64,000 nucleotides of DNA from Elysia chlorotica (GCA_003991915.1 RQTK01000485.1:304236-368235), one strand, 5' to 3'. Positions 38,101 through 49,227 are shown, counted from the stretch's first letter. Numbers and translations are program-made. Notes: generated by a model from the sequence alone, not told the origin.

Positions 38101-38206
38101 AATTATGATCTTTTTGTTTATCTTTAATTTTTAACTTCTTTCGCGCAAAAGAGAAAATCAATGACACATAATGATACAGCTATATGTATTTACGAAGAGG
38201 TACACA

Positions 38207-38249
<43 letters not shown>

Positions 38250-39355
38250 AATTGTCTTCGTTTCAAACTTGGACATGCGATCAAATCCAAACCGCCCCAC
38301 CCTAAAATCCCAAATTTTACAGTAGTATTACAAATGGGCCTCAGCTCCCCATCAGCATAGCGGATTTATTTAATAACAAAAGTTATGAAACCAAACATTT
38401 TTTTGAAAATGTAAGACAGTACACCTCCATCTTTCAAATGATGTCAACACGGCAAAGGCACGAAACGTCGTCTACTCAGAAGTGCTGAACTAATCAGTTT
38501 TTCTATTGTCTGTGTAAATGTAATTGCTAACAAAATTTACCTGTTCGACGAACAGGGCATTGGCTAGTTTCCAATAATAACAATTTTCCTTTTCCTGTAT
38601 ACGATTATAATAATGTTTACAAACTTTAGGAAAACGAGGGCAGTGAAAAATGAGGAAAAGAAAATGCTGCGTTTAATTCCTGGCATTTCTCAGGGGGGGG
38701 GGGGGGGGGTGATAAAATCCAAAATATGAGCGTACATCAACGATCCTGCATATGCCTTTCTGACAAACATAGCTGCATGGTGTATACTGTATATGTCTCA
38801 GCGTTATATGATTACCGAGCATTACTAGCAATTATTCAATCACTAAATAAAAGAGTGATAGAAACAGTAAACCAAACTCGATGTAGATTATTAACCGTTT
38901 CTTAAAATTATAAAAAAGGGCTTTTCATTCAAGTTTGTTATCTTCATGTCTTGGCACTTGCCGTAATAGTACTCAGAGGACGTTTACATTTTGTTGCGAC
39001 GGTTCTATTAGACAAATAAAGGACGTTGTGACTATTTTTAGGTCCCTTAAATGTTCATATTTCAAATCGATTTCATTCTACAGTACACAACATACGAGCA
39101 GAGACTCGAACCTCGGACCTTCGGCCCATCCGTCCAAAGTTTAAAGCGATTGAACCATGCCACCGTTTTTCGTTTGTATATATCTTGCCCAGGGTATACT
39201 AACAATATATTCGAATAATCAGGCTCTCCCTACAATTCAATCATTGTTTAGGAGGACTGCAGGAATGCTATCAAGCCTCTAACTGTCTTGGCAACGACGC
39301 GACTCACTGTCCGGCGCCAAAACCTCTCCCAAATGGCACGCCTTGCGAGCAGGAG
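29136..39355 (+). CDS. ADAM17: ADAM17/TACE-like metalloprotease, four exons, C-terminus missing
   Basis: Exons 29136-30401, 36951-37154, 37429-37642 and 39252-39355 join in phase to give 596 codons. Residues 1-22 are a signal peptide. The prodomain carries a lone Cys (about 172, SPFCKDF) where ADAM17 has its cysteine switch, and RSVR (249-252) as a possible furin site. The catalytic domain has [12 protein letters not shown] (H430, E431, H434, H440), a complete zinc site, and GGKYLMWP, the Met-turn region. The disintegrin-like part contains [16 protein letters not shown] and ends at [12 protein letters not shown]17 sheds membrane proteins such as TNF and EGFR ligands. The membrane-proximal, transmembrane and cytoplasmic segments are absent; the next same-strand coding exons encode PARP. 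The 422-codon first exon is unusually large, since the vertebrate gene splits this region many times. Exon 3 uses the acceptor CTCACAAG; the AG at 37441-37442 would put it out of frame. Confidence 0.88.
30680..30822 (-). pseudogene. 3' end of a CR1-like LINE, downstream part of a split copy
   Basis: On the minus strand it reads GGAAGTGCGCTATATAAAGT followed by an ATT-rich tail, a common CR1-type 3' end. It continues the fragment at 35756-36585, from which it was separated by the LTR insertion with target duplication ACATT. Confidence 0.65.
30828..30996 (-). repeat. LTR-like terminal repeat (3' LTR of the larger element)
   Basis: 169 bases, closely matching 35592-35750, from TAAATGAGTG to GATATTCCTCTA on the plus strand. 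Confidence 0.8.
31382..31850 (-). pseudogene. Pol C-terminal tail of the Ty3/gypsy element
   Basis: The minus-strand frame contains [20 protein letters not shown], which matches the end of gypsy-type integrase polyproteins, then a Pro-rich tail to a stop at 31382. It begins abruptly at the edge of the PSMC2-derived segment, so only the tail is kept. Confidence 0.75.
31852..31929 (+). pseudogene. PSMC2: Captured exon fragment of the 26S proteasome ATPase PSMC2/Rpt1
   Basis: Twenty-six plus-strand codons include [15 protein letters not shown] and end LPDLE, exactly followed by the splice donor GTGAGC. The block is characteristic of Rpt1 (PSMC2), just after its second ATPase region. Upstream homology stops at 31851, where the retroelement pol tail begins. 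No neighbouring PSMC2 exon was recognised within the following 2.7 kb, so this is an exon end plus intron carried antisense inside the LTR element and cannot make a proteasome subunit. Confidence 0.85.
32113..33487 (-). mobile_element. Nested deleted LTR element carrying RNase H tail and integrase
   Basis: The upstream terminal repeat is complete (33261-33487, with an internal duplication). The downstream one is cut to about 42 bases (32113-32154). CTTGC flanks both sides (32108-32112, 33488-33492), a 5-bp target duplication. It belongs to the same terminal-repeat family as the surrounding element. Gag, protease and reverse transcriptase are absent. Confidence 0.8.
32138..33247 (-). CDS. Partial Ty3/gypsy pol: RNase H end and integrase
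   Basis: The 369-codon frame opens with [17 protein letters not shown], the RNase H/integrase junction of gypsy pol. It continues with an HHCC zinc region (H...H then CSSCN) and the integrase core: an Asp in [15 protein letters not shown] and a Glu in [13 protein letters not shown], consistent with D,D-E. The frame runs into the shortened downstream terminal repeat and stops there, so the integrase lacks its native C-terminus. Integrase inserts element cDNA; this copy has no reverse transcriptase beside it. Confidence 0.9.
   Translation of the reverse strand: MVRFVSRLLKTFGDRCLDDLPNPRLRNLKEKALRYRFRVVHIPGIRHAAADAMSRKPVSEPCMLTLPDDVAALLPSTIPSIEPCLPQTFLQTICADFQDDSTQVCSQTDSTPTELVKSVTWDNVRLATASDPIMIALSKTIEDGFPDDRTHLPPEIREFYQFRENLSTFDGVILYHDRVVVPPSLRVKILQMLHSAHQCVSQMLSRAETSFFWPGMTPAITETRARCSSCNRMAPSQPSAPPTPPVSPAFPFQCIVADYFHYRGHNYLVVVDRYSNWPIVEEASNGAAGLIAALRRIFVTYGISDEFSTDGGPEFTSLATGTFLRNWGVTHRLSSVAFPHSNCRAEVGVKTVKRLITDNTDTHKVLFEI
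34250..34440. repeat. Dispersed repeat with an inverted relative at 59160-59290
   Basis: TTCTTGGAATCAACAGAATG and TTCAATGCACCAGT here appear as the reverse complement at about 59236-59272, with neighbouring sequence also alike. Confidence 0.6.
34659..35540 (-). CDS. Retrotransposon Gag-like protein
   Basis: A 293-codon intact frame starts 52 bases inside the 5' terminal repeat. The central part (about 65-200: [32 protein letters not shown]) resembles Gag of Ty3/gypsy elements common in molluscs. Near the end CNYCGKQGH begins a zinc knuckle, but the last Cys comes ten residues after the His instead of four, so the knuckle is altered. Gag forms the particle that packages element RNA. The stop falls just after the knuckle, with no protease or reverse transcriptase behind it. 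Confidence 0.85.
   Translation of the reverse strand: MSTILCPAPNRETQWPATTPTEILIRLIDIHSATAHQTSAPARTTAPRVEKVRRPTVSAAGTSETWAYFEQRWFDYKQATHLEDSDAVFQLLECCDEALRKDLTRTFGVLASSDEQTVLANIKTLAVRQENVMVARVQPQQMRQNRDEPVRDYAARLRGQAGVCNFKIKCSSATCATKVDYSDMIRGALIRGIEDEEIRLDILGESRQDMSLEEALHYIETKESGKRSASRLVNNPPAIAAATSSYRRQEKNRYQAKTSKPSPASLCNYCGKQGHRQGKQERAKKCPVNPTVQ
35592..35750 (-). repeat. LTR-like terminal repeat (5' LTR of the larger element)
   Basis: 159 bases, flanked outside by ACATT and followed inside by the gag leader. Its partner at 30828-30996 differs mainly by a short extra segment near ACATTTGGTTA. Confidence 0.8.
35756..36585 (-). pseudogene. CR1/jockey-like LINE C-terminal remnant
   Basis: The minus-strand frame at 36149-36565 reads [16 protein letters not shown] and [12 protein letters not shown], the thumb-side block after the reverse transcriptase in CR1/jockey elements. 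Downstream, [14 protein letters not shown] and later motifs lie in broken frames. It is an inactive, 5'-truncated copy. Confidence 0.8.
37738..37852. repeat. GAT-rich microsatellite in ADAM17-like intron 3
   Basis: Irregular GATGAT/ATGATG repeats. The local open frames made of Met, Ile and Asp are artefacts. Confidence 0.8.
38208..38250. repeat. (TA)n(TG)n microsatellite
   Basis: About 27 bases of TA pass into TG dinucleotides. Confidence 0.9.
38693..38709. repeat. Poly-G tract
   Basis: About 17 consecutive G; length uncertain. Confidence 0.85.
39090..39172 (-). repeat. tRNA-like SINE head
   Basis: On the minus strand, GGTCCGAGGTTCGAGTCTC is a good B box and GGTGGCATGGTTCAATCG an approximate A box. 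The stems do not pair well enough for a working tRNA. It differs from the other SINE copies in the window. Confidence 0.55.
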
Positions 39356-39715
39356 GTGAGTGCGCTAACTGCGCTTGACTCTTTCTCCCCTGTGTTATTC
39401 TCATTATTTAGAGGGTGTTGATCCAGTATGTTTCTTTATTGGTAATAGGGAATGTGTCTGCTGTGATCAATTTATCGGTGAAATGTCTATGTGGTTAAGT
39501 ATGTGCCAGTGTGAACTGCTGGTTACCGGTTGCTCTTGGTTGCTCTTGGCGATCTGTTGTTGGTGAAGCGGTTCATAGTGTTTGTTACTTTTGTCCGATT
39601 TATTGCTTTTTGAATTTGGTGCATTGGATCAGGCATAATTATGACATTGTATGAATTGTATGTGCGGACGATGCTGTGTGTCTTGCCGTTGATCAAGTAT
39701 TTGAAATAATGTGAA

Positions 39716-41440
39716 CCTGTGGAAGGTCCGTCAAACCCAATCACCATTGACATGGTAAAGAAGGCCATCTCACAGATGAAGTCAGGCAAAGCAGCGGGCC
39801 CATCAGGCATAGTGGTAGAGATGATAACCTCGCAGATGCTATCATCCGCGATGGAAAAGTCCCCTCCGACTGGGAGCAGAGTTTCATTGTCTGCCTGTAC
39901 AAGGGCAAAGGGGATGCATTGGATAGGGGCAACTACCGTGGACTCAAGCTGACAGAGCAGGTCATGAAAGTCTTAGAGAGGATTGTGGACAGCCTCATTA
40001 GACAGGTGGTGTCAATCGACGAGTCCCAGTTTGGCTTCGTCCCAGGCAGGGGCACAACAGATGCAATCTTCGTTGTCAGACAACTGCAGGAGAAATACCT
40101 AGCAGCCAACAAAAGACTTTACATGGCTTTTGTGGACCTGGAGAAAGCATTCGATCGAGTCCCTAGGAAAGTGATCTGGTGGGCACTGAGGAAACTTGGT
40201 GTAGAGGAGTGGATTGTGCGTATGGTCCAGGGCATGTATGCAAATGCACGGAGTCAGGTCCGGGTAGGTGACGGTTTCAGTGAAGAGTTCGAGGTGAAAG
40301 TTGGAGTCCACCAAGGTTCTGTTCTCAGTCCACTGCTGTTTATCGTCGTTCTTGAAGCCCTTTCTCGTGAATTCCGATCTGGTGTCCCCTGGGAGGACCT
40401 TTATGCTGACGACCTAGTCATCATAGCGGAGTCACTTGAGGAATGTGTCAGTAGGCTGTTGACGTGGAAGGAAGGTATGGAGGAAAAGGGTCTGAGAGTG
40501 AATGCAAGGAAGACCAAGATCATGATCTGCGGTAATAACCTGGATCTTCTCCAGAACTCAGGCGAGTTCCCCTGTGCTGTCTGCTGCACTGGTGTAGGTA
40601 GCAACAGCATTTTCTGCAAAGGCTGCAAGAAGTGGGTACACAAGAAATGCAGCGGGCTGAAACGCCTGACGAAGGACTCAGATTTCAAGTGCAGTCGATG
40701 CCAGGGAACTGCGAGACCAATCGATGGCAGACCACAGAGTGAAGTCCAGGTGGGATCCGACAAGCTGGATGTCGTAGCTTCTTTCTGCTACCTGGGAGAT
40801 ATGCTCTCGGCAGCTGGTGGCTGTGACCTTGCAACCACAACACGTGTGAAGACAGCTTGGAAGAAGTTTAAAGAACTACTACCAGTTCTTTTGTCTCGCC
40901 ACCTCTCATACAAGACGCGGGGTCATGTGTACAGCACTTGTGTGCGGAGTGCAATGCTCCATGCTAGCGAGACATGGCCCTTGACCAAGCCAAACCTTCA
41001 ACGCCTGCAGAGAAACGACAGGGCAATGATAAGACAGATCTGCAATGTGAAGCCAGAAGATGTGGCCACCACTAGGTCAAATGAGCTATTGACGCTTCTT
41101 GGCCTTGAGGACCTGAACCTCATTCTGAAGGAGAGAAGACTCCGGTGGTATGGCCACGTGGAACGGTCAAGCGGAGCTATCAAGACAGCATTGGACATGC
41201 AAGTAACAGGAAGTCGTGGAAAAGGGAGACCCAGAATGACATGGAAGCAGGTGACAGAGAGGGATCGGAAAGACTGGAAACTCTCAACAACTGACCCTCA
41301 TGACAGAAACACCTGGAGATCTGGTGTGAGATCAGCCATGCGTGCAGCAAGCCAGCTACCTGGAAGGGGGTCCACTGATGTGGATGTTGCCCCAGTACCT
41401 GCACGTTAATCAAAATACCGATGATGATGATGATGATGAA
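39716..41440 (+). mobile_element. 5'-truncated LINE with near-intact reverse transcriptase and a zinc-finger insert
   Basis: The frame 39919-41409 (496 codons) has VDLEKAFDRVPR, GVHQGSVLSPLLF and DLYADDLVII, the non-LTR reverse transcriptase blocks with intact YADD. A Cys-rich finger follows (CAVCCTGVGSNSIFC to CSRC), then a thumb/C-terminal part (RLRWYGHVERS, GRPRMTWK). Upstream, 39719-39830 encodes DMVKKAISQMKSGKAAGPSG in another frame, so one frameshift lies near 39830. The endonuclease is missing. The 3' end is a short GAT repeat (to about 41440). It lies between the last ADAM exon and the first PARP exon, same strand. Confidence 0.9.
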
Positions 41441-41572
41441 ATGGTTTAACTTGTACTCTCTGTCTCCCTACACTTTGTTAAGACTTGATAACTTTAAGAG
41501 GATATATAACACACTTGAATTTATGATTTGACTTTTGTTATCAAATTTTAAAACAAAAACTGTGTTTTTCAG

Positions 41573-44500
41573 ATTGCCAAACTGACAAATGAGTACTATC
41601 ACCTTGTGCCAATTTATGGCTTTGAGTGTGAAACTATTCAGCCCATATCAGAGAAAAAGATGCTCAGAGAACACACAAAGCTTTTGGCAGATCTGATGGA
41701 CCTCCAAGTGGCAAACACAATTCTTCTTGGGGCCAACTTGAGAAAACCAGGTATGCAAACAATCTCCAATTACATGACTTTTTGTTGTTGTTGATTTCAA
41801 TATCACTCACATGTCCACTCCACTTTAACCTAGTCAAGATTAGATGTACTTTTATTATTATATTTATTTATTCCATCTATTTTGAAACAGTGGAACATAC
41901 TCAATAGTCACACAAAGAACTCTTGGATACTTTCAAAACAAGTTTTAAAAAGCTGAGTAGTCTTCAGCCCTGAAATTTAAGATAGAATGGATGAAGAAAA
42001 AGATTGAAGTTCGGCAAATTGATAACAATTTATTTAACCCATAAAATTTCATCAAGTGCACTGAACTGGAGACTCATTTAAATCCCTAAACTTGAGACTT
42101 AGAAACAAACAATGCATTATTATCATCTGTTGGCCTCAGAGAGCCCAGCTATTGTCAATACAGTACGCTTTAGACTCAACGAACTAGCTTATTTATTTTC
42201 AATAGTTTGTTGAATGCAAGGTTCGTTGAAGCCATGTTTTGCTCTGTAGTGCCTCCATAGACCCACATTACATGATTATAGCTAGATGGTGATAGCCCAG
42301 CTTCTACCTACAACTTTTCCTTGACCTCCTCTTTCCTACACTTGTATACACAGAGAGAAGTGTTATTCCTTAGAGACGAGTCAGTAGATTTGTGGTTGTC
42401 TAATTTGAAACTAGTTTTAGAGTGTCTGGTTTTCAACTTTGTTAGCCTGCCTACACCTTTGATTCGTTGGATCAGAGGATGGGTATGAGATTAGTACGCT
42501 GGATCTTCTGTATCAACTTCCTCCTTTTGTGCCTTCTACCTAATGCTTTGGCAGAAAAAAAAAAAAATTTTTTTTACCTACTGACTAATGTTATCAAATC
42601 CACAACCAAGCACAAACTATGTGTCCCATATTTTTCATGTGCAAATCCTCGAATTTTTCTTCGCATGCATATCAGTTTTATCACTGCATTTGGAGAAAGT
42701 AATAGTATATGATTTTATCTTGAAGTGGGGGAAGATGATTTATTCACTATGTTTTTAAAACAATTTCTTTTTATCACTGTTTTCCCCCCCTCAGAGATGA
42801 ACCCCATAGACTATATTTACAGTAGCCTTGGATGCAGAATACAGCCAATGGTTGAGGATGACCCTGTTACTCAGTTCATCCTCACTAATATTCACGCCTC
42901 AGGTTGGTTTTCATTCTCTGTCATTCTACTTACATTCTGTATGTCTTGATACTTATTTTGATAAAATTTTTGTTTAAATGTAAGTCAATTTTGAGCGACA
43001 AACATACTTACTATTTGATTTTCATAAAAATGATGCTAAAATCAATGAAAGAAGGTAAACTGTGTTATTGCACCTCCAAGAATTGTCCAATCTTTGTATG
43101 TCACTGAGGAAATGTAATACTAAGGTTGTAAACCACTACGTTTTTTGGGCAAAAGAATTAATGTTGCCCAGTTATGATCTGACATAAAAAGTATAATGTC
43201 AATAATCTTGTTATAACTTTTTTTTTTACTCCATATACTTCACTGAGTAATTTGAAGCAACTTCTTGGCCAAAATAAATGTCTCAAATTGTTTAAATTTT
43301 CAGTTCTCAGGTACACAGGAATCATATTTCCTTTTGTTATCATCAAAAAAAAAAATGATACAGGTTTAAAGTGGCTGTGTAAATAATTCAGCCCTAATGC
43401 TTTAAGGCATTGCCTTAAAAAAATGTATAATAAAATGATTTGTCACAATTGATTACAACTGATCAATGGGTTGTTGTTTTTTTTATTAGCTTAAAACCTC
43501 ATAAGATTTTTCAAAAAATTTCGGACTCAAAACTTTTGTTTCTTCATCTCTAACACACATAATAAAAAATGATAATTTAGATTACAAAGAAAAACTAAAA
43601 ATCTTAAATTGCAAATTAACCATGCCCATTTTGTACACAGATAATTTATTTGTCTATTTTTGGTTCAATCTCCACAGCACCGACAGCGCGCATCAATGGG
43701 GTGTTCAGAGTGTCGAGAGAAGGGGAGGATCAGCGCCTGAAAGCTCTCGGAATGCCCAACCACCATTTGCTTTGGCACGGCAGCAGCATGTCAAATTTCA
43801 TCTCTATCCTGTCTAGAGGATTACTTGTAACTCCACCAGAGGTACCTTGGACGGGACATCTGTTTGGGGAGGTGAGTAGCTTTTCAATATGAATTTGTAA
43901 TAATGATGGGTTTTAGTGGTTGGATTTTACTAAAATTTTGTTGAAAGGAGTAAAACTTATATCAAATGAATAGTAAGTACAAATTTAGCAAAGGTTTCTC
44001 GGTCTTTCTGTTCCAATCTCTCTAGTACAAATACTTTTGACACTATTAAAGAATATTTTCCTCATCTGATTATGCCTCACAATGTTCTTCATCTTGAGCA
44101 ACAATGTATTTGGAAACTCCACCAAGGTTAATGCTTCGTAAGAAGATTTGGTGAATTTTCAAGAATCATTTTGAACTACATTGTGCACCATAGTCTTCAA
44201 AATATAATTATAAACTACTCATAAGCATACATCTACATGAAAACCCTTCCCACACCTCTGGGGTGATTTAAAAAATTACTTGTAATAGGATTTTCTTTTG
44301 TTTTTTTTGTGGCTATATATTTATTTTACTCTGCTTTTTCAGGGAATTTACTTTGCAGATACTTTTGTGAAGAGTGCAAACTACTGCCACAACCATAGCA
44401 ACAAGTCAACCTGCAAAGTTATGCTGCTTTGTGAGGTAGGGTTTTTTAAATTTTTTTTTTATCTACCATATTCCAAGTTTAATGATGAGAATTTTGTAAA

Positions 44501-46659
44501 TTTTCCTAATTCAGTAAATTTAATGGTTGGTAAATTCTGAAAGTTTCTCCATGGGCTTGACAAAATGTGTCTCTCTTCACCTACAATTATGGAAAAGCTT
44601 TTATCTAGTCATAATGGTAATTCTAATATTTCCCATGGTTGATGCAGAGGAAGCGATAAGCAATGGAAGTACAATGCAATTAAAAAGAAATAAAGCAAAA
44701 CAAAAAGAAGAAGAAAAAATTACCTACAACTACTGTTGTGACCAATAGTCAGATAACCATTACTTTTTGCCTTTGCTTCGGTTTAGAACATCACAGAGAT
44801 GCCTTGGTCATTGTTGGTTTATTTGTTGATGGTCTTAGTAGTTTATTCATAGAGATGTTTTTATGGACCACCCTGTGCACCTGCCCAGAGATTGGGCAGA
44901 TTGGAGCTGATTGATTGACGAGACATTTATCCTAGTAGCAAGCCTAGGTTATAGCCCAGGCTAATCTTGTGTGATGTAAGGAGTAGACCTTTAACGGAAG
45001 GGCAAGGCCTTTCCATAGAAATGAAATGAAGCTGAAAACAAATTGAAAGACTAGCAGGGGCAAATATTGCAATAGAAAAGGTACCCAGTTTGTTTGACAG
45101 TTTCATTCTTTGATTTTACTGAGCTCAGATTTTTTCTCGCTGTTTGGGCAAAGTTACGAGTAATAAAATTAAGAAGAAAAAGAAATGTTATTTAAACAGT
45201 AGTGTAAGATTTTGGCTAGATCCAGTAAAGTCTAAGTACAGTCTGACTAATTAAATGGGAAAATATTGGAGGAAGGCTTCTTTTTCCTGTACCATGGTTT
45301 GACAAAGAATTTTTCATATTAATTTTTTTGTTTCTTTGTTTTTTGTTTTTGCATTCACCAGGTGGCTCTTGGTAATCCAAAAGTGGACATCAAGCATGGA
45401 GATGAGGACCATTTGGATGATGATATCAACAGTCTGAAGATTTTAGGATCCAATGCTCCAATCCAAGACTTTGATGCACTTCTTCCTTTCGGTAGGGATT
45501 TCAGGGATTCTAAACGGTCCATTTGAATAGTATGCAGGTTACCTTAGTGTCCTTGTGTTTGATATTTTGCGTACAAAGTGAGTTGTATTTCCTGGCACCC
45601 TGGTAGTATCTCACAATTACGATCTATAAATGGTGAGAATGGTCTAGGTTTTTTACAATTTTGCTAGTATAAATTCATCTCGTTGAAACTTTAGTGTATC
45701 ATGATGCTAGTTTTTCATTGATTTGATGGCAATGCTTTGTCCATTTCCAGGGTGGCAATATGGCATACATGTCTATGAAATCTACATTCTAGATCTAAAT
45801 ACTGATGCTGTATCTGATATATTTAGATTTAATTAGATTTTATGATTCAATTTTTATTCTTGTCTCAATCTCAATATTTGAAGTTTATGGGTTGTATAAT
45901 AATAATAATAATAATAATGAAGATCATTTATATAGCGCTTCTTCCAAGAACATAACTTTAATTCCATGGTGTTACTTTATTATAAATACATAATTAATAT
46001 GGACATAGGTCCAGATTTAGAAAACTAGAAAAGTCTAGAAAAGAAATTTTTTTAAATCCTGGTTAGTGGTAAAGGAGTGCAACAGAATATTATGTTATGT
46101 TTGTTTTTTCTCTCATCAAAATTGTCTTTTGCACACACACACACAAAAAAAAAAGATTTGTGAACAGAAGAATAGTATGTAGACACTGTCAACCAATATT
46201 TATAATTAGCTCTGTAAGAATCACTTGGCAAACCGACAAACTACTCAGCATGCAAGCTTGCTTCACAGGCAACTCCACCCCACCCCAACCCCTTCTTACA
46301 GTTTATTCTTTATTGCATCAAATTTAACTTTTTTTTAGGCCAGAAGTATCGATTCTGAGTCTTCTGAAAAATTATTGTTCTTTCATGTGCCATTTTTTTC
46401 TCTCTATCTTATTTGTCAAAGTAAAACAGTACTTCAAGTTTTTTTTTTTTTTGACATACATGTATTACTACCATACTGTTCCTTGGCTTAATATTTAACA
46501 TTTTTGCACAACTTTCCTTTCCTTTCAGGGGCAACACTTTCTCTGGGCCAGGTTCAACCCATGAAGTATCATCCTCCAGCGCGCATCACTCATAATGAGT
46601 ATATAATCCACAATGCAGACCAAGTGGCTATTCGTTTCCTCGTGCTCTTTAACGGTTAA
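41573..46659 (+). CDS. PARP catalytic region (PARP1-3 class), six exons, no N-terminal domains
   Basis: Exons 41573-41750, 42795-42902, 43678-43871, 44343-44435, 45362-45491 and 46529-46659 join in phase to a TAA stop (277 residues). Residues 1-95 match the distal part of the PARP helical regulatory domain. The ADP-ribosyltransferase fold has LLWHGS (H129), GIYFADTFVKSANYC (Y163, Y174) and HNEYIIH (E258), the H-Y-E triad of polymer-forming PARPs; such enzymes transfer ADP-ribose from NAD+ to proteins in DNA repair. No WGR, zinc-finger or BRCT exon and no start codon is visible upstream; the first exon opens directly after an acceptor in phase 0. The last beta strand ends early (LFNG), without the usual KFNF-like tail. 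PARP1, 2, 3 or an invertebrate-specific form cannot be separated. Confidence 0.9.
45896..45960 (-). repeat. Short CR1-like LINE 3' end with ATT repeat
   Basis: The minus strand reads GGAAGAAGCGCTATATAAAT followed by an ATT run, the same terminal arrangement as at 30680-30822. It lies in the last PARP intron. Confidence 0.5.
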
Positions 46660-47354
46660 AGTTCTACAAGTGTAAGACTCTTCTAGAAAGGCAGCAGCTG
46701 CTTTTCTCTTTTATCGCATTGTAATTGTTTTATATTTCTTGTCCATTCATAATCTTTTCAGTGTCCTTCAAAGTGTAGACATTGCAACACAATGGTTCAA
46801 AAGTGTGTTTCTTTTTTAGGAGGGCTTTTTTTTTTTTTTGATAAATGGAGAGAGAATTGCTTTAATGCTTTTGGACTTAAAAGGGGTTCCTTTGTGGATA
46901 ATATACAGTCTATTTCACGTTATTTTTTTTGTTGATATTATAATGAAAAAAAATTTTTTTTTTTAATTTTTTTATTACTATTATTTTACTATAATTGTCA
47001 TTATATTCATCATTGTTATTTTTACTAACACAGCTACTACTCCTTGTCAGTATAAAGTACATGTAATTGGCTGGTATCCCTACTCTGTTTCTGAGTGACA
47101 ATAGAAATTACCAGAACCTTGATCTTGTTACAAGTGTGTGTTTAGAATACAAAAAAAAACTTTAATGTACTACAATTTCTATCACTATTGTTCCTTTTGT
47201 TTTTCACTACATAAATGATTAAATAGTTTATGGACAATTTTTTTTTCTTTCTATGAATTACCATAAAAATATGAATATATAGGCTAGATGTGCTTCTACT
47301 CTTATAAAGACCATGCAAATGCATGCCTTGTAAGGAAAAACAAATGTGAAAGGA

Positions 47355-47360
47355 AATAAA
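47355..47360 (+). terminator. Polyadenylation signal of the PARP gene
   Basis: AATAAA about 700 bases after the stop, followed by a GT-rich stretch (TTTTGTGTTGTT). I saw no AATAAA or ATTAAA between the last ADAM exon and the first PARP exon. Confidence 0.6.
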
Positions 47361-47489
47361 ACTCAATTTTGTGTTGTTAAATTGTGTTGATTGTTTTGTC
47401 TACCATTGTGCCTATCTGTTTTTTTAATCATATTTCTGAAACCATTATTAAAGCTGTCAACCAGTAAATATGATACACATTTAGTACAT

Positions 47490-47870
47490 ATTTAACCGCC
47501 CGTCCGTATCATGGTTAAAAAATATGTATTTGATGGAATTCAGATAAAAAAATTGCGTGTCTCAGCGATCGCTCATTGCTTGCTGCCATTTTCGACAATA
47601 ACATCTGGATAAGTACTTCCTGTCCTTCATAGCAGTGGCACTGGGATCGGAGTTCTATTAGTAGAATCCCTTTATTTTTTTTGGGGGTGGGGGGGTGACG
47701 GACAATTAGGTAGAAGTTAGAACCGTTTTCTCTGTCAAGTGCAGATCCCCTTACATTTCTTAATTTTGCAAGATTAGACAAACAAGTTCAGATTCTGTGT
47801 AGCTAGGCACAAACGCTGTCACCCTTTCACACACACACTCCCAATGAGCGGCTGCGTACCTCTTGAATCT
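47490..47870. repeat. Dispersed repeat, uninterrupted copy
   Basis: Collinear with 32030-32112 plus 33488-33970. It lies just downstream of the PARP polyadenylation signal. Confidence 0.65.
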
Positions 47871-49227
47871 ATTTTTGGTTGTGTTTATTTTTTAATAGTT
47901 AAGCTAAAAAGATTATTTAACAGCAATGTACATCCTTCGCACAGTTTCTAGCCCCTCTCCCCATCTTCCTCCCCCTCCCTCTCTCTTTTTCATCTCTAGA
48001 TCAATCTCTGCTCAGCATGCTTAGTTTAGCCTTATAAAAAGAAAAAAGAACACCAATGCCCTACGACATTCTCTAGAGTTACCTAGGGCCTATCTGTGAG
48101 GTTGCCTGATGACTGAAGCATGGCCTATTGACTAAAGCGCCTCTCACTTCAATTCTGTGGTGGGTGTTCATGTCAAGGGCCCAAAATAAATACCAAACCA
48201 GAAAATGCCCATAACAGAAGGGCTTTGTGGAGGGCAAGGGAACCATGAATCTTTAAAAGACCTGCAAGATCACCATCATCCCTATATAAGATGCTAATCT
48301 TACGAACACATTTGTGTAAGAAAGGCTAACAAGTATGTTCAAGTAATGTCAAAATCGTTTATATCTCTGAGAGTTGCATGTATCCGGTATGCCATCCTGC
48401 TAGCCCAGTGGTGACATGAATAGAAGGTGTAAAACGGTAAACTATGCCAGGATAAGAAAGAAATAACAAATACATGGATAGGGCTAAAAACAAGTTAATG
48501 GACCTGGTCTATCCATTTCAGTGGGAAATAATTAAAAAAAGAATAAGCTGAGTAAAAAGATATTACTGCAATTGTAAATTATCAAATACACAAAAGAAGA
48601 TAAAATATACTTGAAAGAAATGCAGAGAAGGAACCTGAGAATGAAAGGTACTTTGAAAAAAATAACCTGAATGACCATAATGCAGGGAGGCAATTCTGCA
48701 AATAATGGATTTAAGGAGGAGAGAACTTTTTTTTTAACTAAAAAAATACTAACTACCTAATGTGTCATGTGTTAAAATTTGGAAAAGTCTTGGAACTTGT
48801 AGTACATTCAAATATGCATGTAATTTGGATTCAAAGAAAAACAATGAGCCAGGTTCATGAGTCTTCTTTTAAACATTAAAGACGGAATCTTACATTGAAA
48901 TCCGCTTAAAAAAAAACATATTGGGGACAGCCTAGATTTTACCTTAAGTTTACAACAAATAGTATTTGAAATTATGTAAAGTGACAGAAAAAGAGGAAAG
49001 GGTTATTGTACCTCAAATAATTTATACAATTATACAGCCATAATTTATCTTAAACGGAGGGGAAAAAAACTAAGGCAACTTTTTTTAAAGACTGAATACA
49101 TTTATGATTTAGTTTTCCTTGTATTTTATACGGTTCATCTGATGTTTTAAAAGTCTGAAAGAGTTTGCCGCTTAGCGTCCACTTCCATAACTATGTAAAA
49201 TATACTTTAATAGGCTATACTGCTGAA
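47871..49227. other. Intergenic stretch without recognised features
   Basis: AT-rich DNA between PARP and the repeat cluster. I see no coding exon, RNA gene or clear repeat boundary here. Confidence 0.5.

Noticed and set aside
39356..39715. Missing ADAM17 exon before the LINE
   Set aside because: The frame at 39375-39566 has several Cys but no alignment to the ADAM17 membrane-proximal region and no convincing acceptor/donor pair.
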